Below are positions 17,302 through 26,836 of a stretch of 64,000 bases of DNA, piece after piece; positions within the stretch are counted from its first letter, which is position 1, and each line of letters begins with the position of its first letter. The stretch spans positions 62,001 through 126,000 of the forward strand of contig NZ_CANLCI010000004.1 of assembly GCF_947489035.1 (NCBI RefSeq). Reading direction: 5' to 3'. Made by a program: the position numbers and the translations under genes. The notes below the pieces were generated by a model that worked only from the letters and a program-made list of their open reading frames with translations, had not been told where the DNA came from and searched no databases. The stretch is from an uncultured Ferrimonas sp. Its GTDB lineage: Bacteria > Pseudomonadota > Gammaproteobacteria > Enterobacterales > Shewanellaceae.

Positions 17302-17661
17302 ATGCATCGCTCCATCTTACTTGGCCTATTACTGCTTGGTGGCTGCAACAGCAGCTACGACATCAGCACCAATCTCGATCCTGCTCCCATCAAAGCGTAC
17401 TTTGCCGTCGCCAAGGTTACGCTGCATCACTCGATGCCAAGCGATGCCAGCCCTGTTGGGTTTGTCGAAGGCCAAAGTTGCCAAGTGGATGCCAGCCAAG
17501 CGCCAGCGGATTTGGCCCGCGCACGTACCCAGTTGCGCCAAGCGGCCGCCAACCTTGGCGCCAATGGCGTGGTGCTAAGCCAATGCGTTGAGCTCGGTGC
17601 CCAGCCCAGCTGCCTAAGCAGCGTTCTTTGCACAGGCCAAGCGGTGCAGTTACCCCAATGA
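17302..17661 (+). CDS. rcsF: RcsF-like outer-membrane lipoprotein
   Basis: In enterobacteria RcsF senses envelope damage and starts the Rcs phosphorelay. It has 119 residues with a lipoprotein signal (LLLGGC, lipid-bearing Cys15); the next residue is Asn, not Asp, so outer-membrane sorting is expected. The globular part keeps the family pattern of four cysteines that form non-consecutive disulfides: GQSCQ, SQCVE, PSCLSS and LCTG, plus the ANLGANGVVL segment matching KMKANAVLL of E. coli. The Pro/Ala-rich linker of E. coli RcsF is mostly missing. The stop overlaps the trmO start, the same neighbour as in E. coli. Whether the Rcs relay exists here is not visible. Confidence 0.85.
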   Translation: MHRSILLGLLLLGGCNSSYDISTNLDPAPIKAYFAVAKVTLHHSMPSDASPVGFVEGQSCQVDASQAPADLARARTQLRQAAANLGANGVVLSQCVELGAQPSCLSSVLCTGQAVQLPQ

Positions 17662-18365
17662 AGCAGTTACTCAGCCCCGTTGCCTTGTGCCAATCGCCCT
17701 ACAAGCAAAAGTTTGCGATCCCACGTCAGCCAAACTTAGTGCCTGCGGCCATTGGTCGTCTGTTGATGCAAGACGACTGCAACCGCGATGAATGTTTGCG
17801 CGGCCTAGAGCAATTTAGCCATTTGTGGCTGATCTGGGGCTTTCACCAAAACAGCGAACAGGGCTGGAAACCAACGGTGCGGCCGCCGCGCCTTGGCGGC
17901 AACACCCGCATTGGTGTGTTTGCCAGTCGCGCCACCTTTCGCCCGAACGGCTTAGCGATGTCGGTGGTCAAACTGCATCGCGTGCTGAAAGAGGGCAAAC
18001 AGCACATTGTTGAAGTGTCCGGGCTGGATCTGCTCGATGGCACCCCAATCTACGACATCAAGCCCTATGTGCCCTACTCGGATGCCCTGCCCGACGCCCT
18101 TGGCGGCTACGCCCAAGACGCCCCCACACCCATGCCAATGAAAGTGCTCGAAGCGGCTCAGCCACAATGGCAGGCCGCCCAGCAGCGCTACCCAGAATTT
18201 GCCCAATTGGCCGAGCAAGTGCTGGCGCAGGATCCGCGCCCCGCTTACCAACGGGAGCCAGAACGGGAATATGGGGTGCAGCTGCACGATCTCGACTTGC
18301 GGTGGCAGGTGATCGACTACTGCAACTGCGTTACTGCCGTGGTGCCATTACCGCCAGCACCTTAA
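17658..18365 (+). CDS. trmO: tRNA (N6-threonylcarbamoyladenosine37-N6) methyltransferase
   Basis: TrmO adds a methyl group from S-adenosylmethionine to t6A37 of tRNA-Thr, which sharpens decoding. It has 235 residues, the usual length. The UPF0066/TsaA beta-barrel is clear: SPYKQKFAIPRQPNLVP, LWLIWGFHQN, RPPRLGGNTRIGVFASRATFRPNGLAMSVVKL (with the FRPNGL signature) and SGLDLLDGTPIYDIKPYVPYSD. The start overlaps the rcsF stop by 4 bases (ATGA), so translation is coupled. In E. coli rcsF, trmO and proS also lie side by side; here proS is about 2.6 kb further on. A longer frame reading back into rcsF was not chosen. Confidence 0.94.
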   Translation: MKQLLSPVALCQSPYKQKFAIPRQPNLVPAAIGRLLMQDDCNRDECLRGLEQFSHLWLIWGFHQNSEQGWKPTVRPPRLGGNTRIGVFASRATFRPNGLAMSVVKLHRVLKEGKQHIVEVSGLDLLDGTPIYDIKPYVPYSDALPDALGGYAQDAPTPMPMKVLEAAQPQWQAAQQRYPEFAQLAEQVLAQDPRPAYQREPEREYGVQLHDLDLRWQVIDYCNCVTAVVPLPPAP

Positions 18366-18411
18366 CTCGCCTCGCCCATACCGCAACGAACACGCCCAGC
18401 GGTACGGCCGA

Positions 18412-19074
18412 TTAACCGGGGTGGTAATCCGCTTTCTCGCGCCGATCGCCAATTTTGACCGCCGGATTGCCCGCCCAGATCTCGTACTCTGGCACGGCCT
18501 TGGTGACCACGCTGCCCATGCCAATCACCGCGTGGTCGCCAATGGTTACGCCATCACAAATGGCGACCCCCGTGCCAAGCCAGACATCCTCGCCCAGCAC
18601 CACCCCTTGGCTGCTGACCGGCTGCTCCACAACCAGGGCGTTACTGCCCAAGCCATGGTTAAAGGCGTAAATTTTGACGTTGGCGGCGATGCGGCAGTGA
18701 TCGCCGATGACGATGCCGGCCTTACCACCATCAAAGCTGCAGCCGTGGTTAATGCCCACGTTGGCACCAATGCGAATGGGCCCGTGCAAAAAACTGTCGG
18801 CCCCAACATGGCTGCCCGCTCCCACCACAATGTCTCGGCCAGGCTCAGCAAACAGCTGCGCGGTTTGGGCCACAAAGCAACGCTCAGCAAACTGCACCGT
18901 TTCAAAGGCACTGAGCTTCGCCTGCAGCTGTTGTTGCCACGGCAATGCCCATTGCAGTTGTTTGGGTTTCAGTTTGGGGTAAAGCCACGGCATGTAATTA
19001 AGCCGCTGCTTATGTTGGCTGATCAGATCGGCGGCGGGGTAATTACGCCAATGGTTAGCGGGGAGTTCAGACAT
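18412..19074 (-). CDS. Hexapeptide-repeat acyltransferase (maltose O-acetyltransferase-like)
   Basis: About 220 residues. The C-terminal two thirds form a left-handed beta helix with hexapeptide repeats (VGAGSHVGADSFL, IRIGANVGINHGCSF, IVIGDHCRIAANVKI, GVVLGEDVWLGTGVAI, VTIGDHAVIGMGSVV). They end in IWAGNPAVKIG, the usual close of the CoA-dependent sugar acetyltransferases such as Maa, NodL and WbbJ. The His in YAFNHGLGS fits the catalytic position. The substrate cannot be named; a cell-surface sugar is likely. The ATG at 19074 is preferred to two in-frame TTG codons just upstream, though no strong ribosome site is seen. It stands between trmO and the diguanylate cyclase gene without obvious functional links. 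Confidence 0.85.
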   Translation of the reverse strand: MSELPANHWRNYPAADLISQHKQRLNYMPWLYPKLKPKQLQWALPWQQQLQAKLSAFETVQFAERCFVAQTAQLFAEPGRDIVVGAGSHVGADSFLHGPIRIGANVGINHGCSFDGGKAGIVIGDHCRIAANVKIYAFNHGLGSNALVVEQPVSSQGVVLGEDVWLGTGVAICDGVTIGDHAVIGMGSVVTKAVPEYEIWAGNPAVKIGDRREKADYHPG

Positions 19075-19161
19075 CAACAACCGTGGAGTTTAATAACAAG
19101 CAAGGTCGCCATTGTCGCAGCCTCGCCAGAAAAAAAGAATCGTTGTGGTTCGTCGCCGTGG

Positions 19162-20766
19162 TTAATCGCTGTGCACCAAGTCTCCGCGGCCCCCTTCCAG
19201 CAGTTTCGGCCGACCGCCATAGGCAACAAAGCGGTTGCGCCCGTCGGCCTTGGCCCGATACAGCGCTTGATCCGACAATTCGACCATGTGGCGGGCATCG
19301 CTGTTTTCTTCGGGCACCTGAGTCACCACCCCAATGCTCACCGTCACCACCCCAATGCCACCGCCAAATTCATGGGGGATCTGCTCTTCGGCTACCGCTT
19401 CACACAGCGCCTGCGCTAACACCGAGGCGTTATCGGTGGTTTCCGGCAAGATCACCGCAAACTCCTCGCCGCCGTACCGAGCAATCAGATCCCGTGGTCG
19501 ATTCAATCGGCGTTTCAGCGCCTTGGCTATCTGCCGCAACACCCTATCGCCAGCCCGATGGCCGTAGTTGTCGTTGTAGGCCTTAAATTGATCCACATCC
19601 AACAGCATCAGCGACATCGCCTTACCGCTGCGTTTACCGGCTTCCCACTCTTGCTCTAACCAGTAATCAAACTGACGGCGATTGCCGATCTCAGTTAGGC
19701 CATCGGTAAGCGACAATTGCACCAGTTTTTGATTGGCATCGTGAAGTTCATCGGTGCGCGCTTGCACCAATCGCGCAATCGATTCATTACGCCGCAGTAA
19801 CTGGTACACGGTAAACACCACCAAGATGCTGCCCAAACAACCCGCCAGCCCGATCACCCACGGCACCACAGTCATTTTTTCGTGGTAAAAATGCGGCTGC
19901 GGCAACGCCTGTAAGCGCCAATCCCGACCGCCAACATTGGGTAAGGAGCGATCCATCAACGGCAGATCGGTGCTGAGGTCAAATTGCCCCAAGGTATACA
20001 GAGTGCGGCCATTATCGCTGTCGTCCACCAAGCGAAAATCGATTAAACGGCGATCGTGGTTGTAGAAAGTGGCCCCGACCATCTCTTGCAGCCGAAACTC
20101 ACCGACCACGAAACCCAACAAGCTTTGGCGCCGATCCTCTAGGGTTAACGGCAAACTTTGGTAGATCGGCAGCATCACCGACACCATGGTGTAAGGGGTG
20201 TTGTTTTCCAGCTGCTGGCGCACTTCACTGACCACCAGCTCGGCTTTGTCTCGGGCTCGCATCAACGCGCTTAAGCGGCTGGGATCCGAGCCCCAATCAA
20301 AACCAAAGGCGGTTTCATTGGTGGCCAATGGCGCCACATACAATACCGGGTAGTAAAATTTGCGCGCCTTGGCCGGCACAATGCGGCTGCGCTGCTGTTC
20401 GGTAAAAGTGAAATTGGGAAAGGTCGATTGCCACGCTAATTCGCGCTCGGGGCGCGCCAGATGGCCCACTTTGGGCAACCACTTCAAGGCCTGCACTTCG
20501 CGATGCCGGGCTAGGATCGGTTCCGCCACGGTACGGAACTGTTCAATGCCCACCTGTTCTCCGGCATTAAACAGCACCGCCAGCTGCTGCAACACATCAA
20601 AGGAACTGCGCATGTGCCAGCGCAACATGTCCGCTTGCTGAGCCACGGTGGCGTTTAGCGCTCGATCCAACTGATCGCGCTCGGCCTGATAAAACCGCTG
20701 CGCCAGCATCAAAAACAAACCACAGCTTACGATTATCGACAGCCACAATAGCGCTACTCGCCGCAT
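19162..20766 (-). CDS. Membrane diguanylate cyclase with periplasmic CHASE-like sensor
   Basis: Makes cyclic di-GMP from two GTP. Order of parts: a first membrane segment (ALLWLSIIVSCGLFLMLAQ), a periplasmic sensor of about 280 residues of CHASE type (QALKWLPKVG, FYYPVLYVAPLATNETAFGFD), a second membrane segment (VIGLAGCLGSILVVFTVYQL), a short coiled linker, and a GGDEF domain. The active site is RYGGEEF. An RPRD motif five residues before it fits the inhibitory I-site, so product feedback is likely. The start is uncertain: ATG at 20766 has GGGA at good spacing, while ATG 20802 or TTG 20826 would lengthen the N-terminus by 12-20 residues. The ligand of the sensor is unknown. It is a single gene. 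Confidence 0.93.
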   Translation of the reverse strand: MRRVALLWLSIIVSCGLFLMLAQRFYQAERDQLDRALNATVAQQADMLRWHMRSSFDVLQQLAVLFNAGEQVGIEQFRTVAEPILARHREVQALKWLPKVGHLARPERELAWQSTFPNFTFTEQQRSRIVPAKARKFYYPVLYVAPLATNETAFGFDWGSDPSRLSALMRARDKAELVVSEVRQQLENNTPYTMVSVMLPIYQSLPLTLEDRRQSLLGFVVGEFRLQEMVGATFYNHDRRLIDFRLVDDSDNGRTLYTLGQFDLSTDLPLMDRSLPNVGGRDWRLQALPQPHFYHEKMTVVPWVIGLAGCLGSILVVFTVYQLLRRNESIARLVQARTDELHDANQKLVQLSLTDGLTEIGNRRQFDYWLEQEWEAGKRSGKAMSLMLLDVDQFKAYNDNYGHRAGDRVLRQIAKALKRRLNRPRDLIARYGGEEFAVILPETTDNASVLAQALCEAVAEEQIPHEFGGGIGVVTVSIGVVTQVPEENSDARHMVELSDQALYRAKADGRNRFVAYGGRPKLLEGGRGDLVHSD

Positions 20767-20983
20767 CCGTTGATCCCTACCCTTCATCCTTGAAGCTACC
20801 ATCTTGCTGCCATTAGCCAAATTCAAACCGCCTGAGTTTGGCTTAAATTAAGGGTAGTTAAGCTCTATCCATGACGCCACCACACGCCGCTGCAGTTAAA
20901 GTGGCGCAAAGCATGGATTGCGGCGGCTGTTCTGGTAAAATAGCGGACTTATTTTTCTGTGTTCACCAAAGCGAATTAGCCAA

Positions 20984-22696
20984 ATGCGTACTAGTCAAAC
21001 TCTGATTTCCACCTTGAAGGAAACCCCAGCTGACGCCGAGATCGTCAGCCACCAGCTGATGCTGCGTGCCGGCATGATCCGCAAATTGGCCGCGGGCCTG
21101 TACACCTACTTGCCAACCGGCTTGCGGGTGCTGCGTAAGGTTGAAGCCATTGTGCGCGAAGAGATGAACCGCGCGGGGTCAGTTGAAACGCTGATGCCTG
21201 TGGTTCAGCCTGCCGATCTGTGGCAAGAAACTGGCCGTTGGGACGAAATGGGCGCAGAGATGGCGCGCTTGAAGGATCGTCACAACCGTGACTTCGTCTT
21301 GGGGCCAACCCACGAAGAGGTGATCACCGACATCGTTCGTAACGAAGTGAAATCCTACAAGCAGCTGCCACTGAACCTGTATCAGATCCAAACCAAGTTC
21401 CGTGACGAACGTCGTCCGCGTTTTGGGGTGATGCGTTCACGTGAATTTTTGATGAAGGACGCATACTCCTTCCACATTGACCAAGCGTCAATGGACAAAA
21501 CCTACGATGAGATGCACGGCGCTTACTGTCGTGTTTTAGAGCGCATGGGGCTGGTGTTCCGCCCAGTATTGGCTGACACCGGCGCCATCGGTGGCGATAA
21601 CTCCCACGAGTTCCAAGTGCTGGCGCAATCCGGCGAAGACGCCATCGCTTACTCCACGGAATCCGACTACGCCGCCAACATCGAAAAAGCCGAAGCCGTC
21701 GCCCTGGGCGAACGAGGTGCCGCTACAGCCGCCATGACTGAAGTCGACACCCCCAACGCCAAAACCATCGCCGAGCTGGTTGAGCAACACGGCATCGCCA
21801 TTGAAAAAACCGTTAAAACTTTGATTGTTAAAGCAACCGAAGCGTCCGAGCATGAGCTGGTGGCACTGATGGTTCGTGGCGATCACGATTTGAACGAAAT
21901 CAAAGCAGAAAAACTGGCCGACGTGGCCACCCCGCTGCAGTTTGCCGAAGAAGCTGAAATTCGCGCCGCCATTGGTGCAGGCCCAGGTTCATTAGGCCCA
22001 GTTGGGCTGCAACTGAAGCTGGTTATCGACCGTTCCGTTGCGCTGCTGAGCGACTTTGGTGCCGGCGCCAACATCGACGGTAAGCACCACTTCAACATCA
22101 ACTGGGAGCGCGATGTTGCCCTGCCAGAAGTGGCCGATCTGCGTAACGTGGTTGCCGGTGATCCAAGCCCTTGTGGGCAAGGCACCTTAGAGATCGCCCG
22201 TGGCATCGAAGTGGGCCACATCTTCCAGCTGGGTACCAAGTACTCTGAAGCGATGGGCGCCACCGTCTTGGATCAAAACGGCAAATCGAAGCCATTGACC
22301 ATGGGCTGTTACGGCATCGGTGTGTCCCGTTTGGTGGCCGCTGCCATTGAACAGAACCACGACGATCGCGGCATCATCTGGCCAACCGCCATCGCCCCAT
22401 ATCAGGTGTCGATTGTGCCGATGAACATGCACAAATCCCATCGCGTGCAAGAGCTGGCAGAGCAGTTCTACAACGAACTGACCGCAGCGGGCATCGATGT
22501 GCTGTTTGACGATCGCAAAGAGCGCCCTGGGGTGATGTTTGCTGATCACGAACTGATCGGGGTGCCATTCAACATCGTTATCGGCGAGCGCGGCATTGAT
22601 GCGGGCGTATTAGAGCTGAAGTCACGCCGCAGCGGCGAGAAAACCGAAGTGGCCGTGGCCGACATGGTGGCACAGGTGAAAGCCGCTCTGGCCTAA
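20984..22696 (+). CDS. proS: Prolyl-tRNA synthetase
   Basis: Charges tRNA-Pro with proline. It has 570 residues, the length of the bacterial long form (E. coli 572). Class II motifs are visible: motif 1 around [14 protein letters not shown], motif 2 ([20 protein letters not shown]) near residues 138-157, and motif 3 ([13 protein letters not shown]). Between motifs 2 and 3 lies the INS editing domain (about 225-405), which removes mischarged alanine. The C-terminal anticodon-binding domain includes [21 protein letters not shown]. It appears to be transcribed alone, leftover of the E. coli proS-trmO-rcsF neighbourhood. Confidence 0.97.
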   Translation: MRTSQTLISTLKETPADAEIVSHQLMLRAGMIRKLAAGLYTYLPTGLRVLRKVEAIVREEMNRAGSVETLMPVVQPADLWQETGRWDEMGAEMARLKDRHNRDFVLGPTHEEVITDIVRNEVKSYKQLPLNLYQIQTKFRDERRPRFGVMRSREFLMKDAYSFHIDQASMDKTYDEMHGAYCRVLERMGLVFRPVLADTGAIGGDNSHEFQVLAQSGEDAIAYSTESDYAANIEKAEAVALGERGAATAAMTEVDTPNAKTIAELVEQHGIAIEKTVKTLIVKATEASEHELVALMVRGDHDLNEIKAEKLADVATPLQFAEEAEIRAAIGAGPGSLGPVGLQLKLVIDRSVALLSDFGAGANIDGKHHFNINWERDVALPEVADLRNVVAGDPSPCGQGTLEIARGIEVGHIFQLGTKYSEAMGATVLDQNGKSKPLTMGCYGIGVSRLVAAAIEQNHDDRGIIWPTAIAPYQVSIVPMNMHKSHRVQELAEQFYNELTAAGIDVLFDDRKERPGVMFADHELIGVPFNIVIGERGIDAGVLELKSRRSGEKTEVAVADMVAQVKAALA

Positions 22697-22720
22697 GCCG
22701 CACCGACTTCTTCACTTTTC

Positions 22721-22742
22721 GCGCCGCTCATTCGAGCGGCGC
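22721..22742 (+). terminator. Hairpin after proS
   Basis: A perfect stem GCGCCGCTC / GAGCGGCGC with an ATTC loop, 25 bases past the proS stop. Only a weak T tract follows, so it is a probable but imperfect terminator. Confidence 0.6.
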
Positions 22743-22829
22743 AGTTGTTTCTGCGCCAGAACAAAATACCCACCGATTATCGCCATAGCCCCATGGCGTG
22801 AACTATTTTTACCCAACACCGCCACAGAC

Positions 22830-22843
22830 GTGATCCAAATCAA
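22830..22843 (+). promoter_or_regulatory. FNR/CRP-like site upstream of napF
   Basis: GTGAT-CCAA-ATCAA differs from the FNR consensus TTGAT-N4-ATCAA in one base. The 335-base gap between proS and napF holds this site and the NarP-like palindrome 45 bases downstream, as in the E. coli nap control region, though the spacing is wider here. CRP could also use it, as Shewanella relatives use CRP for anaerobic control. Confidence 0.7.
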
Positions 22844-22888
22844 ACAAAAGAGTTAAAAGCCGCTTTGCGTCCGCTCGGCCACGGTAAT

Positions 22889-22904
22889 TACCCAGTAGTG
22901 GGTA
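22889..22904 (+). promoter_or_regulatory. NarP/NarL-type 7-2-7 site upstream of napF
   Basis: TACCCAG-TA-GTGGGTA is an inverted pair of heptamers in the 7-2-7 arrangement recognised by NarP (consensus TACYYMT). Each half differs only at the inner base. It suggests nitrate-responsive activation by NarQ-NarP. Neither of those genes is in the window. Confidence 0.7.
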
Positions 22905-23031
22905 TTCTTTCGCCAACAAATCCTTTTACAATTTTTAACAAAGAGTTCGCATAACGTAACACCCTGTTTGACGCACTCAGCGGCTTGCTTATTACGCAAC
23001 CGCTCAACATCGCTCAGCAAAAGGTAAGTGT

Positions 23032-23517
23032 ATGTTTGACCCATCCCGCCGCAGCTTATTTGCCCGACACCGCACACCGGTGAGCAAACGCTTGCCTTGG
23101 GTTGTGGCCGAGCCCGACTTCCTTGAACGCTGCAGCCGCTGCAACCACTGTGTTAACGCTTGCGAAACCAACATCATTGTTCACGCCGATGGGGGCTACC
23201 CACAGGTTGATTTCAGCCGCGGAGAATGCACCTTTTGCGGTGCTTGTGCCCAAGCCTGTCCCGAAGCCCTGTTTGCCGACACCAACACCGCCCCGTGGCC
23301 CAATCACATCAGCATCAGCCAACAATGTTTGGCCCAACAAAACATCGAATGTCGCAGTTGCGGCGATCAATGCCAGCCGATGGCGATTCAATTCAAGCTA
23401 GCGGTTGGTGCCGTGGCTCAGCCGCAACTGCAGCAAGACAGCTGCAACGGTTGTGGCGCCTGCATTGCTGGCTGTCCTACCGCGGCCATCTCCATGATTT
23501 CCCCACAAGAGAACTAA
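23032..23517 (+). CDS. napF: Periplasmic nitrate reductase accessory ferredoxin NapF
   Basis: NapF is a cytoplasmic iron-sulfur protein that assists NapA before export, probably in cluster or cofactor loading. It has 161 residues. Four-cysteine clusters are seen at CSRCNHCVNAC, CTFCGACAQACPE and CNGCGACIAGCP, with a further CRSCGDQC stretch. The N-terminus (FDPSRRSLFARHR) has the basic-aromatic motif typical of NapF. The ATG is preceded by AAGG. First gene of napFDABC; napD starts 2 bases after its stop. Confidence 0.95.
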   Translation: MFDPSRRSLFARHRTPVSKRLPWVVAEPDFLERCSRCNHCVNACETNIIVHADGGYPQVDFSRGECTFCGACAQACPEALFADTNTAPWPNHISISQQCLAQQNIECRSCGDQCQPMAIQFKLAVGAVAQPQLQQDSCNGCGACIAGCPTAAISMISPQEN

Positions 23518-23519
23518 CT

Positions 23520-23792
23520 ATGGCGCAGCAAGAGGTTCACATCTCCAGCTTGGTCGTGCACGTCAAACCCGACCAGCTTGAAGCCACCAAAGCACTGATA
23601 CAGGGGCTGGAGAATACCGAGATCCACGGCGACAGCCCCGACGGCAAGATTGTGGTGGTGCTGGAAACCGCCAACCAAGGCTTTGTTACCGACACCATTG
23701 AAGTCATCAACGCCTTTCCGAACGTGTTAACCACCTTTTTGGTGTACCACCAAATCGAACAATTCGACTCAGAAACTGAGGACTTTGCATGA
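23520..23792 (+). CDS. napD: NapD chaperone for NapA maturation
   Basis: NapD is a 90-residue cytoplasmic chaperone that binds the twin-arginine signal of NapA and holds back export until the molybdenum cofactor is in. It has the ferredoxin-like fold pattern of the family: [14 protein letters not shown] at the start, [13 protein letters not shown] in the middle and [22 protein letters not shown] near the end. The ATG at 23520 has an AAGAGAACT purine stretch upstream. A longer frame that starts inside napF is only out-of-frame readthrough. The stop overlaps the napA start by 4 bases (ATGA). Confidence 0.95.
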   Translation: MAQQEVHISSLVVHVKPDQLEATKALIQGLENTEIHGDSPDGKIVVVLETANQGFVTDTIEVINAFPNVLTTFLVYHQIEQFDSETEDFA

Positions 23793-26275
23793 AAATGACC
23801 AGACGCGCGTTTGTTAAAGCAAACGCCGCTGCATCGGCCGCCGCCGTTGCCGGGATCACCTTGCCCGCTGCAGCAACCAATCTCATTGTCAGTTCGGACC
23901 AAACCAAGATCCGCTGGGACAAGGCCCCTTGTCGTTTTTGCGGCACCGGTTGTTCGGTGTTAGTGGGCACCAAAGATGGCCAAATCGTGGCAACCCAAGG
24001 GGATCCGGAAGCGCCGGTTAACCGCGGTTTAAACTGCATTAAGGGCTATTTCCTGTCGAAAATCATGTACGGCAAGGATCGTCTGCAAACGCCACTGCTG
24101 CGAATGAGCAACGGCAAGTTCGACAAAAATGGGGAGTTTGCCCCGATCAGTTGGGACCAAGCGTTCGACATCATGGCGGACAAATGGAAAGCCGCGCTGA
24201 AAGCCAAAGGGCCAACCAGCGTGGGCATGTTTGGCTCGGGTCAGTGGACCATCATGGAGGGCTACACCGCGGCAAAAATGATGAAAGCCGGCTTCCGCTC
24301 CAACAACATCGATCCGAACGCGCGCCATTGCATGGCTTCGGCCGTTGGTGGCTTTATGCGCAGCTTTGGCATTGACGAACCCATGGGCTGTTACGACGAC
24401 TTCGAACACGCAGACGCCTTCGTGTTGTGGGGCTCGAACATGGCCGAGATGCACCCGGTACTGTGGACCCGCATCAGTGATCGCCGCCTGAGCAACCCTC
24501 ACGTGAAAGTGAACGTGCTGTCCACTTACTACCATCGCTCGTTCGAGCTGGCAGATAACGGCATGATCTTCACGCCGCAATCGGATCTGGCCATCGCCAA
24601 TTTCATTGCCAACTACATCATCGAAAACGACGCCGTTAATTGGGACTTCGTTAACAAGCACACTCACTTTAAGCGTGCGACCACCGACATCGGCTACGGC
24701 CTGCGCGACGAACACCCACTGCAGAAAAAAGCCAAGAACCCCAATGTTGGCAAGATGGAGCAGATGACCTTCGAGCAGTACAAAGCCTCAGTGGCCGAGT
24801 ACACCTTGGAGAAAACGGTTGAGATGTCGGGGATCCCCGCCAACAAGCTGCTGGAGATGGCCAAGCAATACGCCGATCCAAACACCAAAGTGATGTCGCT
24901 GTGGACCATGGGCATGAACCAACACACCCGTGGTGTTTGGATGAATTCCTTGGTCTACAACATCCACCTGTTGACCGGCAAAATCTCCCAACCAGGCAAC
25001 AGCCCATTCTCGCTCACCGGCCAACCCTCGGCCTGTGGTACCGCCCGTGAAGTGGGCACCTTCGCCCACCGGTTGCCCGCCGACATGGTGGTGAAGAACC
25101 CGGAACACCGCGCCTACGCCGAAAAGGTCTGGAAGTTGCCCGATGGCACCATTCCGGCCAAGCCCGGGTTCCACGCGGTACTGCAAGATCGCAAACTGCA
25201 CGATGGTCAGCTCAACGCTTACTGGGTGATGTGCAACAACAACATGCAAGCGGGGCCAAACATCAACGAAGAGCGTCTGCCGGGCTACCGCAATCCAGAC
25301 AACTTCGTGGTTTGTTCCGATCCCTACCCAACCGCCACCGCACAAGCGGCGGATCTGATCTTACCCACCGCGATGTGGGTAGAAAAAGAAGGCGGCTACG
25401 GCAACGCCGAGCGCCGTACCCAGGTGTGGTATCAGCAGGTGAAAGCCCAAGGCGACGCCAAGTCGGATCTGTGGCAGCTGATGGAGTTCTCCAAGCGCTT
25501 CAAAATTGAAGAGGTGTGGGACGAAGCCCTGTTGGCGCAAAAACCGGAGTACCGTGGCAAAACCATGTACGACGTATTGTTCCGTAACGGTCAGGTAGAT
25601 AAGTACCCGCTGTCAGAAGCCAAAGCGCTGAACGACGAATCCCACGATCAAGGCTTCTACGTACAAAAAGGGCTGTTTGAAGAGTACGCCATCTTCGGCC
25701 GCGGCCACGGCCACGATTTGGCCCCATACGATCGCTACCACCAAGAGCGCGGCTTACGCTGGCCGGTAGTGGATGGCAAGGAAACCAAGTGGCGCTTTGT
25801 CGAAGGCCACGATCCTTACGTGCCAAAAGGCGCAGGCTTTAAGTTCTACGGCAAGCCCGATGGCAAGGCCAACATCATCTTCGCCCCCTTTGAACCGGCA
25901 CCGGAAAACCCAGACAGCGAATACGATATGTGGCTGTGTACTGGGCGCGTACTCGAACATTGGCACACCGGCACCATGACCCGCCGCGTGCCAGAGCTGT
26001 ACAAAGCGGTGCCGGATGCCCTGTGTTACATCCACCCAGACGACGCCGAAGCGCGCGGCCTGCGCCGGGGCGACGAAGTGATGCTGGCATCGCGCCGTGG
26101 TGAAGTGCGTTGCCGCGTGGAAACCCGTGGCCGCAACCGCCCCCCGGTCGGCTTGGTCTTTGTGCCCTTCTTTGATGCGCGCATCCTCGTCAATAAATTG
26201 ATCATGGACGCCACCGATCCGCTTTCAAAGCAGACCGACTTTAAGAAGTGCCCCATCAAGATCACCAAGATCTAA
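23789..26275 (+). CDS. napA: Periplasmic nitrate reductase catalytic subunit NapA
   Basis: Reduces nitrate to nitrite in the periplasm with a bis-MGD molybdenum cofactor and one [4Fe-4S] cluster, using electrons from NapB. It has 828 residues, the same as E. coli NapA. The twin-arginine signal is [19 protein letters not shown] with cleavage near residue 29. The cluster ligands are in CRFCGTGC and the later NRGLNCIKG. The molybdenum ligand is the Cys in [12 protein letters not shown]. The C-terminal cofactor-binding part includes [18 protein letters not shown], typical of Nap. It overlaps napD by 4 bases. Everything needed for activity appears intact. Confidence 0.98.
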   Translation: MKMTRRAFVKANAAASAAAVAGITLPAAATNLIVSSDQTKIRWDKAPCRFCGTGCSVLVGTKDGQIVATQGDPEAPVNRGLNCIKGYFLSKIMYGKDRLQTPLLRMSNGKFDKNGEFAPISWDQAFDIMADKWKAALKAKGPTSVGMFGSGQWTIMEGYTAAKMMKAGFRSNNIDPNARHCMASAVGGFMRSFGIDEPMGCYDDFEHADAFVLWGSNMAEMHPVLWTRISDRRLSNPHVKVNVLSTYYHRSFELADNGMIFTPQSDLAIANFIANYIIENDAVNWDFVNKHTHFKRATTDIGYGLRDEHPLQKKAKNPNVGKMEQMTFEQYKASVAEYTLEKTVEMSGIPANKLLEMAKQYADPNTKVMSLWTMGMNQHTRGVWMNSLVYNIHLLTGKISQPGNSPFSLTGQPSACGTAREVGTFAHRLPADMVVKNPEHRAYAEKVWKLPDGTIPAKPGFHAVLQDRKLHDGQLNAYWVMCNNNMQAGPNINEERLPGYRNPDNFVVCSDPYPTATAQAADLILPTAMWVEKEGGYGNAERRTQVWYQQVKAQGDAKSDLWQLMEFSKRFKIEEVWDEALLAQKPEYRGKTMYDVLFRNGQVDKYPLSEAKALNDESHDQGFYVQKGLFEEYAIFGRGHGHDLAPYDRYHQERGLRWPVVDGKETKWRFVEGHDPYVPKGAGFKFYGKPDGKANIIFAPFEPAPENPDSEYDMWLCTGRVLEHWHTGTMTRRVPELYKAVPDALCYIHPDDAEARGLRRGDEVMLASRRGEVRCRVETRGRNRPPVGLVFVPFFDARILVNKLIMDATDPLSKQTDFKKCPIKITKI

Positions 26276-26342
26276 GCCCCTTGCCCGTTGTGGCTGGCCA
26301 ATGCGGCCACAACGGCGCGATAGCCATTAGGCGGAGAGTTAT

Positions 26343-26813
26343 ATGAAAGCCATCGTGTTAGCGGTTGTGACAGTGCTCATGACCTTTGCAACTTACGTTC
26401 ACAGTGCCGACGAAACGGCACCAGTTCGCGGCATTGGGGGGGTTGAATCCCTACGGGGTGCCAGTGAATTGGAAACCACCCGTGCGGCGGATCCGCTCAA
26501 GCGTTTTCCACGGGATCAAGGCAAGATTGAAAGTGAATACGTGTATCAGCCACCGCTGATCCCACACACCATTCGCAACTATGAAGTGTCGCTGAACGTC
26601 AACAAATGCCTCTCGTGCCACAGCTGGAAAAACGCCACCGAGATGGACGCCACCAAGATCAGCGTAACCCACTACCAAACCCGTGAAGGGCAGGTGTTGG
26701 CCGACGTCTCGCCCCGTCGTTACTTCTGTTTGCAGTGCCACGTACCACAAGCGCAAGCTAACCCACTGGTTGAAAACGCCTTCCAGCGTGTTGACGCCCT
26801 GCAGAAGCAATAG
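26343..26813 (+). CDS. napB: Periplasmic nitrate reductase dihaem cytochrome NapB
   Basis: Small periplasmic electron carrier that passes electrons from NapC to NapA. It has 156 residues with a cleavable signal peptide (about residues 1-20, ending in VHSA). Two CxxCH haem sites are visible, CLSCHSW and CLQCHVPQ, and the family's VYQPPLIPHTIRNYE segment precedes the first. A GGAGAG site lies just upstream of the ATG. It lies 67 bases after napA and 23 before napC, in the V. cholerae-like order. Confidence 0.96.
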   Translation: MKAIVLAVVTVLMTFATYVHSADETAPVRGIGGVESLRGASELETTRAADPLKRFPRDQGKIESEYVYQPPLIPHTIRNYEVSLNVNKCLSCHSWKNATEMDATKISVTHYQTREGQVLADVSPRRYFCLQCHVPQAQANPLVENAFQRVDALQKQ

Positions 26814-26836
26814 TCACCTGCGCTAGGAGATCTTCA

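Noticed and set aside
23226..23519. A longer frame reading into napD from inside napF
   Set aside because: It is out of frame with the four-Cys clusters of napF; napD has its own ATG at 23520.
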